DNA of 64,000 nt. Origin: Romanomermis culicivorax (lineage: Eukaryota > Nematoda > Enoplea > Mermithida > Mermithidae). Position 1 is the stretch's first letter, and each line of letters begins with the position of its first letter. The position numbers and the translations under genes were made by a program. The stretch is from the NCBI GenBank assembly GCA_963922205.1, contig CAWUHX010000101.1, forward strand, positions 124,001 to 188,000. Reading direction: 5' to 3'. The notes under the pieces were generated by a model. It saw only the letters and a list, made by a program, of their open reading frames with translations, had not been told where the DNA came from and ran no database searches. Shown here piece after piece: positions 1 to 13,000 of this stretch.

Positions 1-57
1 AAGACGAATTCTATTTTCCGACCAACTAATTTATTATCCGAACTACGAAATTTTTAC

Positions 58-3000
58 CTGTAAGCTAAGCCGCCTTCTTCGCTGTAACAACCGTAATCCT
101 TGGTAATTTTGTGCGTTGCGTCGGCCAATACAGGAATTTTCATTTCACCCAAACCACCGGTTTTGCGGGGTTGCTGAATCCTGAAAAACGAGAAAATGAT
201 TTTTAAAAAGTGAAGTATGCAAAACATTAAAATTATTCCTTTCTTGAAATTGATAAAAATCTGGTTTCAAAAAGCTGCAAACTTTCAAAGACAATTTTGA
301 TGTGATGTGTCTCCAGAAACTAAAATTGCTAAAGCTGTGACTGACCAGGCAAAATGCGAAAAATGGCTGTCGGTCGAACAGGCGATCAATTCGCACCCGA
401 TGGCTTTAAATTCCGGCGAACGATCGCTGTATGCGATAATTTCGGTCGGGCAAACGAACGTACTACAAATGGAACGTCACAAGACTAATTCTTTGAAAGA
501 ATCAATATACGCACACCCGTAATTAGGGGCGGGATTGGGGGCCTTCCCCCCCCCCCAACTTGGCCAACCCGGTACGTAACCCCCCTCCAGACTTGGAAAA
601 AATCGGCAAGAAGTGTTTTTCGGCCTTTTTTGGGAAAATTACTGACCTTTTTCGTCCCCGCCCCCCAACTGATCGCACCTCTTACAGGTATGAATATACG
701 ATAAGTGCGTCGAATATAGTGGTGTTCTTGGAAAATTTAGTCCAAACATGAATTTTTTGCTCTTTTATAATGATCTCTAATCATGTATAAGACCAGAAAC
801 ACAGACGTTGATCCAAACGGACTCATTTGCATTATCAAGAAAATATATACTTTATCATCATGGTAAATGAAAATAGTAAGCCTAAATATGAAACTAAAGA
901 GTAAGAACGACTGTTTTTCGCCAAATAGTGCTTCCTGTAAGAAAAAAAATCGGGAAATAGAAAATAAATGTTGGCAGTTGGATACAGACATGTACGGCAA
1001 GAATTTTTCAGGGGGGATCCTCGGACTTTTTATCCAGGGGGTAGGAGGGTCGGTGAGCAAAAAAAAAAAAAAGTTCTGAAAGCTTGTTTTTCGTACAAAA
1101 TATGCACAAAAATCGTCAAAAAAGCGATCTCGAAAAAAGTGAGCATGTATGGTTGGATTATAGGAGATGCATTTTGGTGTTTTTTTATTAAGTCCAAAGC
1201 TCAAAATAAAAAAAAAGCTAAGCGCCGGTCATAACTTGAACAATGATTATTATTTGATATAGTGTTCATTACTAAGGTTCCACTTTTAGCACTTCTTTAC
1301 CATTAATATTTACTAGTTTTCATCCCCTTAAGCGTATTATCTCATGTTTTTAATGCTAATTTTCAATATTTTAGTTTGATATTTGATGAAAATTCTGATT
1401 TTTTCCTTGACACAATTCTTGAGAATGGTCAGCGATTCCTCCCTCAACGTAAGTCTAATTTAAATTTTAAATGCTTCATGGAAGTAGCTTTTAAAAATTT
1501 CTTCTCTTCTTACTCATGGCTTTTGCCGAATTTATGGAAGTTTTCTGAAAGAATTTTTAAATTTTTGAAACGATGGATTTCCAGGAATTAGAATTTTCAA
1601 GGAAAAATTTGAATCAAATTATTGAAATAAATGTTGGAAAAATTGACTTTCTAAAGTAGACACGTTGCACGTTCTTTTTTGACTTTTGTAATCGTATACA
1701 GGAACCTAAGAAAATTTTCAGACATGGAGAGCTCGTAGAATAAATTCTTTGACGAGTCTCACTTGTCATCGTAGAGGTCCTAACGATTCATCATGTAATC
1801 CAAACTCATTATGCCCCTAGTTTTCTGGAAAATTTGTTCAGCAATGCTTGAAAATTAGACTTCTGACTCAAAAATTTCGATTTTTGTTTGATTTTAATGA
1901 ATTAACGCTTCTAAAAATCGAATTGTTTGAAGAACCTCCAAAACACTTTCGGAGAAAAAACAGTGCTAACACCACCGTTTTTCCCCTCAAATTGGGTCTT
2001 TTGAGGAAAAAAATTTTGAAATGAGGAAAAAATTTTGGGTATGGTTCTCATTGTGGAATTCAAAACCGAAAAGATGCGTTTTGGTGGACTTGAAAGGGTC
2101 AAAATCTCAAAATTTTGGTCAAGGGTGTATCAATAACTGTTTTCCATCAGGCGCGGCTGTTGGCATATCTACTTCGAATTACTAATTAATGCTGAACAGT
2201 TTCTATCAATCAAGTTAGCTCGTTTCGTTTTCTGATCGTTAACAGTCAATTATTTCGCCGAAAAAAGAGATTTTTCATCAATTTCGCCAATTTTTTTTCT
2301 CGAAGCTGGGAATTTTTTGAACGTTTGCAACCTGAACTTTTGCGTTCATTTAAGATGAAAATTGAAGACATAATTCTAGACTGCGGTTTTAGAACTTCTG
2401 TTCGTTCACGAATATCTGTTGGAGAGTTTTATTTTCCAGCGTTTTAGAATATGAAAACCCGGAAATTCGCGCCGGAATGACGAACAAATTACACTTCATC
2501 AGTTTGATTTTGATTTATTTCTCAACGTTGTGAAGGTTTATTTTCTAGCGTTTTAAAAGGTGAAAATTCAAAAAATTTTCCGGCGCTCCGCGCCGCATAA
2601 AATTAGATGATTCTAATCGGAACCGCAGAAATGTTAATAGTGGATATATTCATAAGAACCCTTCCGTTCATACCTGTAATTGGGGGACCCCCCCCCAACT
2701 CGGCCAACTTGGCCAACCATATATCCAACCCCCCAGTTTGGAAAAAAAATTTCAAAAAAGTGTATGTTTTTTGGCCTTTTTGGGAAAAATTTCGACTTTT
2801 TCCTACCCCCCCCCCCCCCCAACTGGTCGGAGGTCTTACAGGTATGCTTCCGTTAACATGTTTTACCCGCTCCTGTAGAACAACAATATATTCATGAGCT
2901 CATTTTGACTAACATAACCAGAATTTTCTCAATTTTTTCCTCATTTTAGCAGGTTTCTGACTCCGAATACAACAAAATGCTTGGTTATGCTCCTAAAATG

Positions 3001-3359
3001 CACGAAAAAAGCATCCGTAGCCACATTATAAACATTTTCAAAAACGTGGAAAATTTTTGGAAAATGAGGAAACAAATTTAGGGTTCGGTTCTCATGAGGA
3101 AAAAATCTTCGAGGAAAAAAACGGTGGCTAAGACTCAAACTGTGACTGGCTTTTTTCGTTACAAGAAAATTTCGTGAAAAAAACCACATCACACTTCAAA
3201 GATTCTTGACAGAACTCACAAATCACGCGGATAGAAAAATAATACGACGTATTTTCCTTTGTAATCGGATAATTTGACCGTTTTGAAATCGTTATCGACG
3301 ACGGCTTGGCATTCGAAATCCGGCGCCGGTTTTCCGATACGGGCGATTCCGCAAGACAT
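58..3359 (-). CDS. Typical 2-Cys peroxiredoxin, 3' part off the left edge
   Basis: Three minus-strand exons fit in phase: 3359-3220, 462-346 and 180-58. The gene continues left of the window after the GT donor at 57-56. The start [15 protein letters not shown], then [45 protein letters not shown] and [15 protein letters not shown] follow thiol peroxidases of the Prx1/Prx2 group almost block by block. The peroxidatic cysteine in FVCPTE is residue 51. The resolving cysteine and C-terminal arm would lie outside the window. These enzymes reduce hydrogen peroxide with thioredoxin, normally in the cytosol. The start at 3359 is supported by family alignment and by an acceptor-like CTCAG about 24 bp upstream, a candidate spliced-leader site. 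The 2.76-kb first intron is repeat-rich, while the coding exons are GC-richer than the introns. Family assignment is very secure; the exact paralogue is not. Confidence 0.93.
525..690 (+). repeat. C-tract dispersed repeat, type A copy 1
   Basis: The copy begins with a run of C followed by CAACTTGGCCAACC. It contains TTTTTCGGCCTTTTTTGGGAAAA and ends near CCCCCAACTGATCG, then CTCTTACAGGTATG. The same order of blocks recurs at 2685-2852 in the same intron and orientation. Confidence 0.7.
980..1150 (+). repeat. C-tract dispersed repeat, type B copy 1
   Basis: The blocks ACGGCAAGAATTTTTCA, GGACTTTTTATC, GGTGAGCAAAAA and CAAAATATGCACAAAAATC occur in the same order in the reverse complement of 35590-35875. 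The two loci are about 35 kb apart and in opposite orientation, which indicates a dispersed family. Confidence 0.7.
2685..2852 (+). repeat. C-tract dispersed repeat, type A copy 2
   Basis: This is a second copy of the type A block at 525-690. It has poly-C, CAACTCGGCCAACTTGGCC, a TTTTTTGGCCTTTTTGGGAAAA core, a second poly-C run, CAACTGGTCGGAGG and TCTTACAGGTATG. Differences are concentrated in the homopolymer lengths. Confidence 0.7.
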
Positions 3360-5246
3360 GTTGTCGTTGTCCGATTTATGATTCTGAGATTTCAGTGATC
3401 GATAAATTTTTCAAATTTATTCGAAAATGGATGGCCTAGTTATTGAATCTTAGAGAGGTGATCCGCCGGCTGCCCAAGTGAGAATTATTGCGAAACGACG
3501 AAACAAATAATCGTGTATCCGGGATCGAATACAGTAATAGTAGCGCCAAGTATTCTTAAAAAAATATTCTGTTGGAACATGCAGACAAAATGTTTCAAAA
3601 TGATGAATATAATCTTGACTTTTCCATGTCATTTTATTCAGCTTGAAATGATAGAAACAGCGACAAACAGGAAAGTAAGTTGAAACTGACACGAAACTCT
3701 TGTTGGAAAAACACTGAACTCCAAATTCATCAATCATAAATCAAAAGTCATAGAAAAACATGACGAAATAAATTTTTGGTTTGCATGTAAAGCTATCCCG
3801 ACACCAGGAGAAATCGCATGAGACAAAATTGTGCTATACAGAATGAAATTTTCGTGTCGCTTTGCAATACTTTCTTTTTCCTTTATTATTCTAGCAAAAA
3901 ACATGGCAAAAGCAAAAAAAGTTTTGGAAAAAATTGGCACAAAAAATATAACAACTTATAACGATATAACAATATCGAGTTTTATTGAATAGCCGTAATA
4001 ACGAGTGCGATTGTAGTAAAACAGCCAAGTAAATATCGTTCCCATTAGAACGATCGAGCTCTGATAGACAGCTAATTATAGCAATAGTACAAACGTGAAA
4101 CATGGAATCGAACTAGAACAGTCGGCTATGAAAAAGAGATAGGTTGAACGTTATAGAAAATCGTCCAAGGAAGTTGAAATGAGCAAAAATGAATATCAAC
4201 GAATAACTCATTCATTAAACTCTTCATTCCAGAACGAACACCAAATTCTACATATAATTCTCTATACATACAGATGACATGATTGAGATGTCAAAGCATA
4301 CAATGATTCTCACTTTCTAATCACATAAATTATGTTTCTTTGTTGCAATATGTAGTTTCCATGGAAGCTAATTGATCCGTACATTATGGTTTTGAATAGA
4401 GGCATTACGAAAAGCTGCTAATTGCACTATGCTGTTTGAAGATCGATTTTTCTGAGGTCGATCGACTATCGATCACAGCCTGTTCTTCCTCTATAAAATA
4501 AGAAGAAAGAATCGAAAAACTATAGTAATGCAATATTATTTTGAAGTAGGAATTGTTTGTATAATTATGTTTTTCAATATGTATTCTTCTGTATATCTCA
4601 TATTTAAGAAACATTAGTTCTGTTGGAATCGCATCGTAAAAATGTATTTTAGATAGCTTGATTAGCAAGTTTGAACTGTATTCAGAAAAGTTGCTGTGGT
4701 GTTCGAATTACTGTAATGAAAAACGATAATCTCATGTTGTTGACCGGATTTTGTTTAATTTTTGGCCAATTATTTTGGCTGCCAATTTTTTGCAGCGAGT
4801 TTTTGGGAATTTGGTCGAAATAGTGTGGAAATTCGGCCATTCTCACGTAAGGGTCATTTATACTTGCCTTTTTCAGCGGAAAGGAAGCGATGGGGAACAG
4901 CTTGAAACGTTCAGGCTAAAAATTAACTTTCGATCAGAAAGGATAACTGCAATTTTCTAGAAAATGACTGAGGATAACCCCCAACTGAACCAAACAGAAC
5001 AAAAATTACCCTCTTGTTCGGTAATGGTGTTTCTATTGCATTCCATTCCGTTCTGTTCCACCGAAAAAGGTTAGTATAAATGATCCTTTATATTTCATCT
5101 GAATTCGTTTTTTACTCAATTGTTCGAAATTATTCAATTTTTTCCGCATTCGTTATTTTCGCCATGATGTTCCTGTAACACCGTTTGTTATGAATATTGC
5201 GGATTTGTCGAGCGCAGCTGGGCTGTTATTCGGAATTATATTTGAT
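3360..5246. other. Intergenic AT-rich DNA upstream of peroxiredoxin
   Basis: This is the left part of the spacer between the peroxiredoxin start and the DOMON gene end. Short open frames in it have no coding-like composition, splice context or family similarity that I can recognise. The promoter of the peroxiredoxin gene should lie here, but no specific element could be called. Confidence 0.5.
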
Positions 5247-5248
5247 TA

Positions 5249-6084
5249 ACGGGCGATGACAAAAAAATTGCAACACTTTTGACATCCTGCCATTTGGGCT
5301 AATGTGCAGCTAGGCGGATGAGGTTTATACTGGTTGCTAGTATTCATGTCCTCTTTACAAACACGAAGTTTCACTAGAATATCTTTTCAAGTTGACCAGT
5401 ATTGCATAATGAAACCCCTCTCCCTGAATCAACGTATGTAAAACCTCTGCGAAGCACCCTGGGATCAGAACAGAAAATTGATCATTAATCGCTTTCTGGC
5501 TGAAGGTGTCCCACGGAGGACAATTTATCGAATCGTGAAACGTTGAGAGTCCATTTCACCAGCTAACTGATCTGTTGGGTCTGGTCGGAAAGCTAAGATC
5601 ATGCCAGAGCAGGGCAGTAAGAGGTTTCAAGAGGTGATGGAAAATCAATCAAGAATTTTGACACGCCAGTTGGCTGCAAATTTCGGGTGAACCCAATCAT
5701 GCATTGTCAAAACAACCAAGAATGAGACCATGCACTAAAAAAAAGCTGAGATTCCGGGTTCGGATTCGACGACACTGTGGTCACGTGGCCAGCAAATTTT
5801 GAGGCCGAGTTCATCTTGGATGATTAATCATTGAATATTAGTGTAGCGATAATGACATCTATAGTACAAAACCAAAGCTAAATTCAAGAAGCTACTCTAT
5901 TGTACAAGCTATGGATGCTGTCACGTCCAAGAAATTGGATGCAGCTCGGCAAACAGGTGAAGCATCTATGTTGCCATAAGATTATGTATATTTTGACTGT
6001 GCACCATTTCAATGGTTTTTACCGGAGTGAAAAATGTTTTCTGGGCACTTGAAAAATTTTGCCATTTTTTTTGTCATCACCTGT
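5249..6084 (+). mobile_element. Degenerate Tc1/mariner-type DNA transposon
   Basis: The terminal inverted repeats are visible: ACGGGCGATGACAAAAAAA at the left, and the reverse complement of the right end reads ACAGGTGATGACAAAAAAAA. Both ends abut a TA dinucleotide (5247-5248 and 6085-6086), the target duplication of the superfamily. Inside, translated fragments resemble the N-terminal helix-turn-helix part of a mariner transposase: LIINRFLAEGVPRRTIYRIVKR near 5475-5545, then GSGRKAKIMPEQGSKRF and ILTRQLAANFG, interrupted by in-frame stops. A further piece reading CAPFQWFLPE lies near 6000. At 836 bp it is shorter than a full element of about 1.3 kb, so most of the catalytic domain is deleted. 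It is a dead relic. Confidence 0.8.
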
Positions 6085-6422
6085 TAGATGTTTTATAGTT
6101 GCAAGTAACTTGTTGAGCTGCGTCTATTTGTCCATTTCACGCCTTGCGTACTTACGTTTTATTACGGTACATTTTTTTGTTTATATAAATAACTGAAATG
6201 GGTTAATATTAACCGTACTGGAGAATGTGTGTTTCACTGTTTTTGATCATAAGTTTCGCCATCATTTTTCTTAATCGCTCTGCTCACTGTCGAGATTTTA
6301 TTTTGGCCACAGGGGCGGCAGTATATCGCTGAACGATATCATGATTCGAAATGCAAGCAGATCAAATAAGCAGTCTCTAAAATGATTATTAAATCACGAG
6401 GTTTCCTTTTTGTATGCGAAAA

Positions 6423-9400
6423 TCAACTGGGTTTCATGAACTGTTGGCACACATCTGATTTCGACAAGTAATTGCAGCATTCGCGATTAACCAATCCTTG
6501 TTGTTGTGCGATCAAAAGATTGCAAGCCTGAGAAAATGAAGTTCTTTGCAGATCAGGAGGTTATTTTAGAAACATGGATGCGACGGGGCATTTGAAAGTA
6601 AATTGAATTGAAGAAAAATTTGTCATCGCTTATTACTGTAAAATTTTTAACGTGAAAAAATTCATATTTTTTTCTAAGCTCATTCCATAAAAATTGAGCA
6701 CCCACGACACCTTATTTTAGCATTCGATTACCTTCTGGAAATTGGCTGCATTTCTCTCAAAAGTCGTAAATACCATGTCCAAATAATTGTCTACGTATTT
6801 TTTGCACGCCTGATGATCTTTCCTCGGCGGGCAGTGGTTGGCATTACCTTTAGGAAAATGTCGCATTCATAAAATGTATGTAAATTCGTGAATTTATTTT
6901 TTACTGACCTGCGGCTTTATCGCTTACGACCTCGGTGTTCAAGGCACGTCCCACTGTGGTAGCTTCTTCCGCAGACTTCTTCGCCTCCGGCCCACTTTTA
7001 GGTCCCGATCTTTGAGGCAACAAGCCGAACGGCCGACCCGACTTATTTCCAGTCGTTCCGACTATTTGACCGTCAAACGTGCATTTTTCGATGTGACAAA
7101 TTTGCTTTTTCATCGGAGTCGAAAGGTGCTTTCGAATCGACTGCAACGAAGCGGCTTTTCCCCCCGATTCGGGAAAAATGAATTGTTGGCAGTCGCCGGC
7201 CGCGGCATCTTTCAACGGCACATCTTCAGCGTCACCCGTGTCGATGGCTCTAGTGAATTCGACGTTAATTTGGCCATTTTGAACCGAAGCTTTGATAATT
7301 TGGATATTTTGTTGAGCGTCGATGGCCGGTTCGGCAAAACCGACTCCATGTCTGTATATGTTAGAAAAGAGTTTTGATTTGCAATGTCAAATCGATAGCG
7401 TACTATATTACAGTATACCTACCTATCTGTTACGGATACAGCGTCACCGACGGTACTAACGATTATCAAATCTCCTCCAGACTAGAAAAGAAAACAGAAA
7501 AAATCAATGGCTCCTTAGAACTTAAAATATTTGTAACAGCCACTGGAATGCAAAACTTCGAAATATGAAAACTCAAAAACCATGCATTGATCAGAAAGTT
7601 TGGTTTATCGAAGTCAGAGTTGCGTAATTTAGCTAGACTCTGATATAATACAATTTATGCTCGAAAACTGCCACAATTTCCGACCCTCACAAATTTAAAC
7701 TATCCTTCCACCTTAGACTTGCCCAGGGAAAAGAAACTGTCGAAAAAAGTAGAATGCAATTGGCCTGATCTCGCTTTCTCACTGTAATCCGGTATGACAA
7801 GTTGTAAAGTGATTTTCAAAGATTCATAGCTCTTCAATCTGATGTAGTGTAAAGTATGCAAACTGGTAAATTTTCAACTTTACACCAACTGTTAGACATC
7901 GTTGGACTCAGAGAAACATGGAGAAGACTAATTAATATAACGAATCACCAAAAGGATAGCCCCGAAATCTGGTTCCCTGTATATGTGTCTATTTTCAACA
8001 CAAGTTCCTCCTCAGGTGTAAATTCACTGTTATGCATAAACTTTTTGAATTATGCAAGAGTAAACCCGTATTTCTCACAATATCCTGCATGATTTGGACT
8101 AATGTTTCATCATAATGACATGGATCACACTCTGAAGTGCCAACCTTTCATACCAATATCATTCCCATGGAACCAAGTTTTTCAAAACACGCTGATTAAA
8201 TAATGTCTGAATATCTTTTAGGTGTGCCATATACCCACGGACCAGAAATCGATGCGGTTCGTGACAACGAACATGATTTATCATGCAAATCTTGTCCTGA
8301 ACAATATCCCGACATTGCAAAGAAATCAGCAGGTTTCGCTTACTGTGATTGAGCAAGCTCTGCATATGCAACAGCAAGGGTCTTGAAGGTATCCAGTATT
8401 GCTAGTTTGTGCAGTGGTATGACGAGCCACATGTTCGATTCCCGAAGATGCTAGGATTAATTATAACGATTGAGAATTGATAATAACATGTGGGTATTTT
8501 TTATGAAAATGAGATGCTTCGAGCCCCAGGGTTTCGTACTGATTCCAATGTCAGGGATCATGAGAAGTCTAAAAATGTTAGTTTAGTGGCGCAAAATTTG
8601 AGAGGGAGCCCCTTTTGAAAAAAAATTAAGAAACTTTGTCAAATGACTGGAATTACAAGAATGAACTTCGGCATTGTGCCAATGTGGAATGATATTCTGC
8701 TTGGCATTATGTTGGGCACCCTTTTGCTGCCAATTTCGCGATCCGGAAGTTGACGTGCAAATCAACGATGACAAATTTGCATAGCAAGGAAGCGCCAAAA
8801 AAAGAAGAAAATTATGAAAGATCATTTTTATTTTTTAATTTGCATAAGCATTTTAGTGGTCCGTCCACATTTTTTGGTTTTATTATTTGTTTAATATTTA
8901 TTTGCATATTGCGCTGGTGTACTGTAGGTACACGAAGGGCTTTAGTAGGCCCAGGCGTTGTTTCTTGCAGACGTTAGGTAGAAGACAGTGCAGTCAGGAG
9001 CTCTTCTACATCATTCCTTCCAGTGGGTATCCATTTTCCTCTGGGAGTCTATGAGGCCCGCTCTTTGAGAGCCCATTAATTGTTGTTGTTGTTTGTTGTT
9101 GGCAGGTCTGGGGCGAGAACTCTTGCACTATATCCGAGGCCGAGCCAAGGAGAAATTCTAACTAGTTTCCAACCTGCCATCTTTCTTGATCTCCCAGGAA
9201 CGACTTGCACAACAATTATATCTTTTTCTGACAATTGAACTCACCATGCCAGGTCCGAAGCCAACTCCAGTCCAGTACCCGTCATTGGCGCGTTGTTCGG
9301 CCGTCAGCTTGAAATGAACCATACTAGGCGAATCTTTGTCCAAAAACCAGCTGACCTTGTAACGTCCATCCTGCGAAGAATAGTTGCATTGGCCTGGAAT

Positions 9401-9518
9401 ATAAAATTTGAAAAAGAAAAAAATTCTTTATGATTGATATAAATTTCATTATACTTTTCGTCGAATAAACAAATGTGGTCAAAATAACGACTAATGATGA
9501 TGAAAGGACGTTTTTCAT
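6423..9518 (-). CDS. Secreted DOMON-domain protein with cysteine-rich C terminus
   Basis: Six minus-strand exons join in phase into 311 codons: 9518-9455, 9393-9245, 7481-7423, 7351-6909, 6847-6732 and 6527-6423. The protein opens with a signal-peptide-like MKNVLSSSLVVILTTFVYS. It then has a DOMON pattern: C-x-Y, RYKVSWFLD, MVHFKLTAEQ, GYWTGVGFGPGM, DLIIVSTVGDAVSVTDR, VGFAEPAID and INVEFTRAIDTGD. DOMON domains bind haem or sugar and are often secreted. The C-terminal part carries six cysteines in CPPRKDHQAC, AC, ECC and VC, likely a disulfide-linked helical tail. No membrane segment follows, so secretion is inferred. The gene lies 513 bp downstream of the metallophosphoesterase stop on the same strand. 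The ligand and the specific orthologue are not recognised. Confidence 0.82.
7482..9244. other. DOMON gene intron 2
   Basis: This 1.76-kb intron lies between two DOMON-encoding exons. No coding sequence was recognised. A possible retroposon tail is noted separately at about 8930-9095. Confidence 0.6.
8930..9095 (+). repeat. Possible retroposon 3' end with (TTG)n tail
   Basis: A GC-richer stretch in an AT-rich intron ends in TTGTTGTTGTTTGTTGTTGG at about 9079-9100. A short simple-repeat tail after unique-looking sequence is typical of the 3' end of some LINE-type retroposons. No reverse transcriptase sequence or second copy was seen, so this is a weak call. Confidence 0.22.
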
Positions 9519-10031
9519 TGTTTTGTGAGAATACAGTAACCAAGTCTATGCAACACCTCGCTCGATGAAACTTTGGACAAGTGGGGGATTGGTAGAGATG
9601 ACAAATTTTATAAAATGATGAACCAACGCTGTATATATCGACTTTTTTTGGCCTAGCGAGTTTTTATTTTTCGAAATTTTTAGAAAATACACACTTTGAA
9701 CATATTATATTGTTTGCCACGGGCCTCTTTGGGCAGGTTCATTTTTATTTACTAAAGTTACGACGCGCAAGGGATTTGGTTCCAAAATATTTTGAATACA
9801 AAAAACATAGGCGAAAGGACTAGTTTTGCTCTCATATCCTGAAAATATGTTAAAAAGTCGCAATTTTGTATAGAGATGAACGAATTCTCTTTTTTTTCTT
9901 TTGCATAAATTTGATCCGCTCAACATTATCCATTTTTGAAAAAAAAATTTTCAATTAGCAAATTTCACGCATCAATTGAAAAGATGGCCCGTTTCGAAAC
10001 TCGACTTTTCATAACGATTTTAAAAAAATGA

Positions 10032-13000
10032 TCATAAATATTCCGATCTTAAATAATAAGATTTCGGTTGATTCAAATGCAAAGGCACGTCGAAAACGAT
10101 CGGCGGATTGATCATTCTCATTTGGGAGTCGAGCGAACAAGCGTTGATAAATTTAGTCGTACCATCGGTGGCGCAACCGTACCCTTCGTGAATGTGGCCG
10201 AAAATGTGATATTTCGGTTGTACCCGTTTTCGAACTGTATTCAAAAGTTCTACGCATCCGACTCGTTGGCCATTCAATAACATGTCACAACAACCTGAAA
10301 AGGCAAGGATAGAAGGAGAAAACAAAAGAGAATGTGAGAAAAAGGAAGAACACGAAAAAAACAAAAAGAGAAGAGGAAAAACACGTGGAAAAATGCAAAA
10401 AGAAAAAAGCGAAAGAAGTGGGAAAAAGAAAAGAAAAATAGAGAAAGAGACACAAGAACATAAATAAGAAGACTAAAATCAGAATAGAAAAACTAGGAGA
10501 AAGAAAAAAGAAAGTGAAAATATATTTGAATATGGAATAGGAAAAATGAAAAGAAATAGAAACAGACGGAGAAACAAGAGTAGAAATAAAAAACAAAGAG
10601 AAAGATAAAAACAAAAAGAAAAACAAGAAAAAGTAAAATTAATGGAAAACAGAAACTAAAAAGACAAGGAAAAGACAATAGAAAAGGAAAAAATCATGCT
10701 GTTAGTCCTCAGGTCTGTTGGGAGAGGGGGCGCAAATCCAAAGTTCTTCGGACGGGTACTCAACTTTTCGAAAATCCTGAGAGAGTCAAACATGACCCAA
10801 AAAAGCAAAAGAAACCGAAAATTTCCGCAAAAACGGCTACTTTTTGCCCAATATTTTTGAATTAGAGCTTTGGGAGTCATGGAAAATTAGGGTGAGGGTC
10901 TAAAAATTTGGGTGCTGGGTCCGACCGGGTTGTGAGGGGTGATCCCAACCCGAGCTGGATTACAGGTACGATAAGACATAGTCATAGAACGGAAATCAAT
11001 TTTCACATTTCAAGCATTTGTAGCGTTAATAATGAATTGTAATTTGCAGGGATTTGAAAAATGCGGTATATTTAGTATTTACCAGCCGGAGGAGTGTGCG
11101 TTATGAGGATATCCGTTTTGCTAGGTATGGCGTTCCATTTTTCGAGCAAGGGTTTTCCTCGCGGTAAATTGTACGCCCAATCGTCAAATTCAGGCAGCCT
11201 TGAAATTGATTCAAAAAATCAAAAATTGAAAAGAGGCGCTAAATGCTGATTTCCTTGATTTAATGAGCCACAGTGAGTATTAAGTATACTGGTTTTGTTC
11301 AGTTCCTATTTCTCTGCGGTGCTGTCAGCAACAAGTTTGATTTGCGCAGATTTGGAAAATTTTCTTTAACGCCACCTAACTCTATCGAAAATGGTGATAA
11401 AATAATTTGAAGCATACTTTTGAATAGATCTCGACGTAATCTATCGATTGATGCCTAATTTATCGCATTTTGGAATAAAAAATTTTTGTTCGCTTCGAAA
11501 AGTCACAATTTGGGTAAACCCCCTGCCACACTTAATTTATGCTTCCGATGTTAGCGACCGTTTTTGCTCAGTAGACATATCATTTTTTGCTACCAAGGAC
11601 TGCCGAAAATGTTCAAATCGAAAAGCGTAGCGCCGGAATCTTCCAATAAAGTGCAATTGGTGAGCAGCTGTCGCGGGTTGATCACGCCGGCTTGTTTGAG
11701 CGCTTCGCGAAAAACGCACTGCACGGCCGTAACTCGATCCATTTTTAGCATCTTTTCGATGGTTGGAACTAAAATAAGCATCTTTGAATTTGTACTTCCC
11801 ACAAAAGAACAAGAATCCTAAAGATGCTATGTTTAGCAAAAGTGACCGACAATGAAATAAATATATCATGAGGTCAGGCCTGTCTTAGAAATAAATTTTT
11901 TCCATTAAAATAAATTAAACGAGTTTCATAAAAATGAATTTTTCATATTATCCTGAATTAAATAAATATCATAAAATCTGAACCTGTTGCAGATGAATTT
12001 TTAACATTATCATGAAGTAGATGAATATCATCTCGAACGGTAGTAAAAAGGATTTTTTATGTTATAATGAAATATGTCAATATCGTAAAGTATGGTAAGA
12101 GATTTCTATTATTGGTAACAATCAAACTTCATAAAGTATGACCATATTGCAAAAATCTTTTCTTCAAAATCTGTTGTAAAGATGGATCTTTTTATGCTAA
12201 ATTAAATAAATACTCTAAGTTTGAAACCTTAAGCAACTTCTGACTGACATTACTGACATACATTATCCACAATCAAATGAAGACCATAAGATGTGAACCT
12301 GTTGTAAAAATGAGTTTTTCATAACCTCTTGCAAAATGCTTTTATGCTCTTCTGAATTGAAAACATATCGTACGGTCCGTAATTATTGTAAAAATGACTT
12401 TTTAACATTATAGACATTTAATTAACTGTTATAAGATTTACATCAATCGTTAAAATTTTAAAAAGTAATTTTTTAGTCGCATTTAAAGACTAGCAAATTT
12501 TTGGCACCAGAAAGTCAAGTGAATTACTACCAACTCTTTTTTGTTTACTGTGATCCACTTTTCGATTTTGTTGTCTAAGTCTGCTCTTGATTATGATGCT
12601 GTTAATTGTCCCTCAACTGCCTTGTGCATTATGACAAACTCTTATCATAATTGAAAACTGTTCTTTCATTTCATCATATCGACAGGAAAAATCCACAATC
12701 ACTAGATATGGTTGCAAATTAGGAAAAACCAGGAAATTATATCAAATCGACAAATGAAAAAAATTATTATTGTCACGATTTGAACGTAGAGTTTTCTACT
12801 CAAAAAAATTCTTCAAGATGTGTTCAAGTTTCTACTAGTCTTTTGTGAAACTATATTGGGAAGAAATCTAGAAAAAAATTAACATTTTGCAATTTGGAAT
12901 CATTTCAAAGCGAAAAAAAAACATGCAACACTTGATGACTTTTGACGATAAAATTCAACTTTTGGCAAAATTTACAATTTCTTCAAATATGATATTGTAA

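Larger units (their letters stand above)
463..3219. other. Peroxiredoxin intron 1 with C-tract repeats
   Basis: This stretch separates the first two peroxiredoxin exons. No coding similarity was found in it. It holds copies of the C-tract dispersed repeat at about 525-690, 980-1150 and 2685-2852; the rest is AT-rich sequence without a recognisable element. Confidence 0.7.

Noticed and set aside
10285-10626. A Phe/Leu/Ser-rich open frame suggesting a membrane protein.
   Set aside because: It is the polypyrimidine complement of the polypurine tract, a low-complexity artefact.
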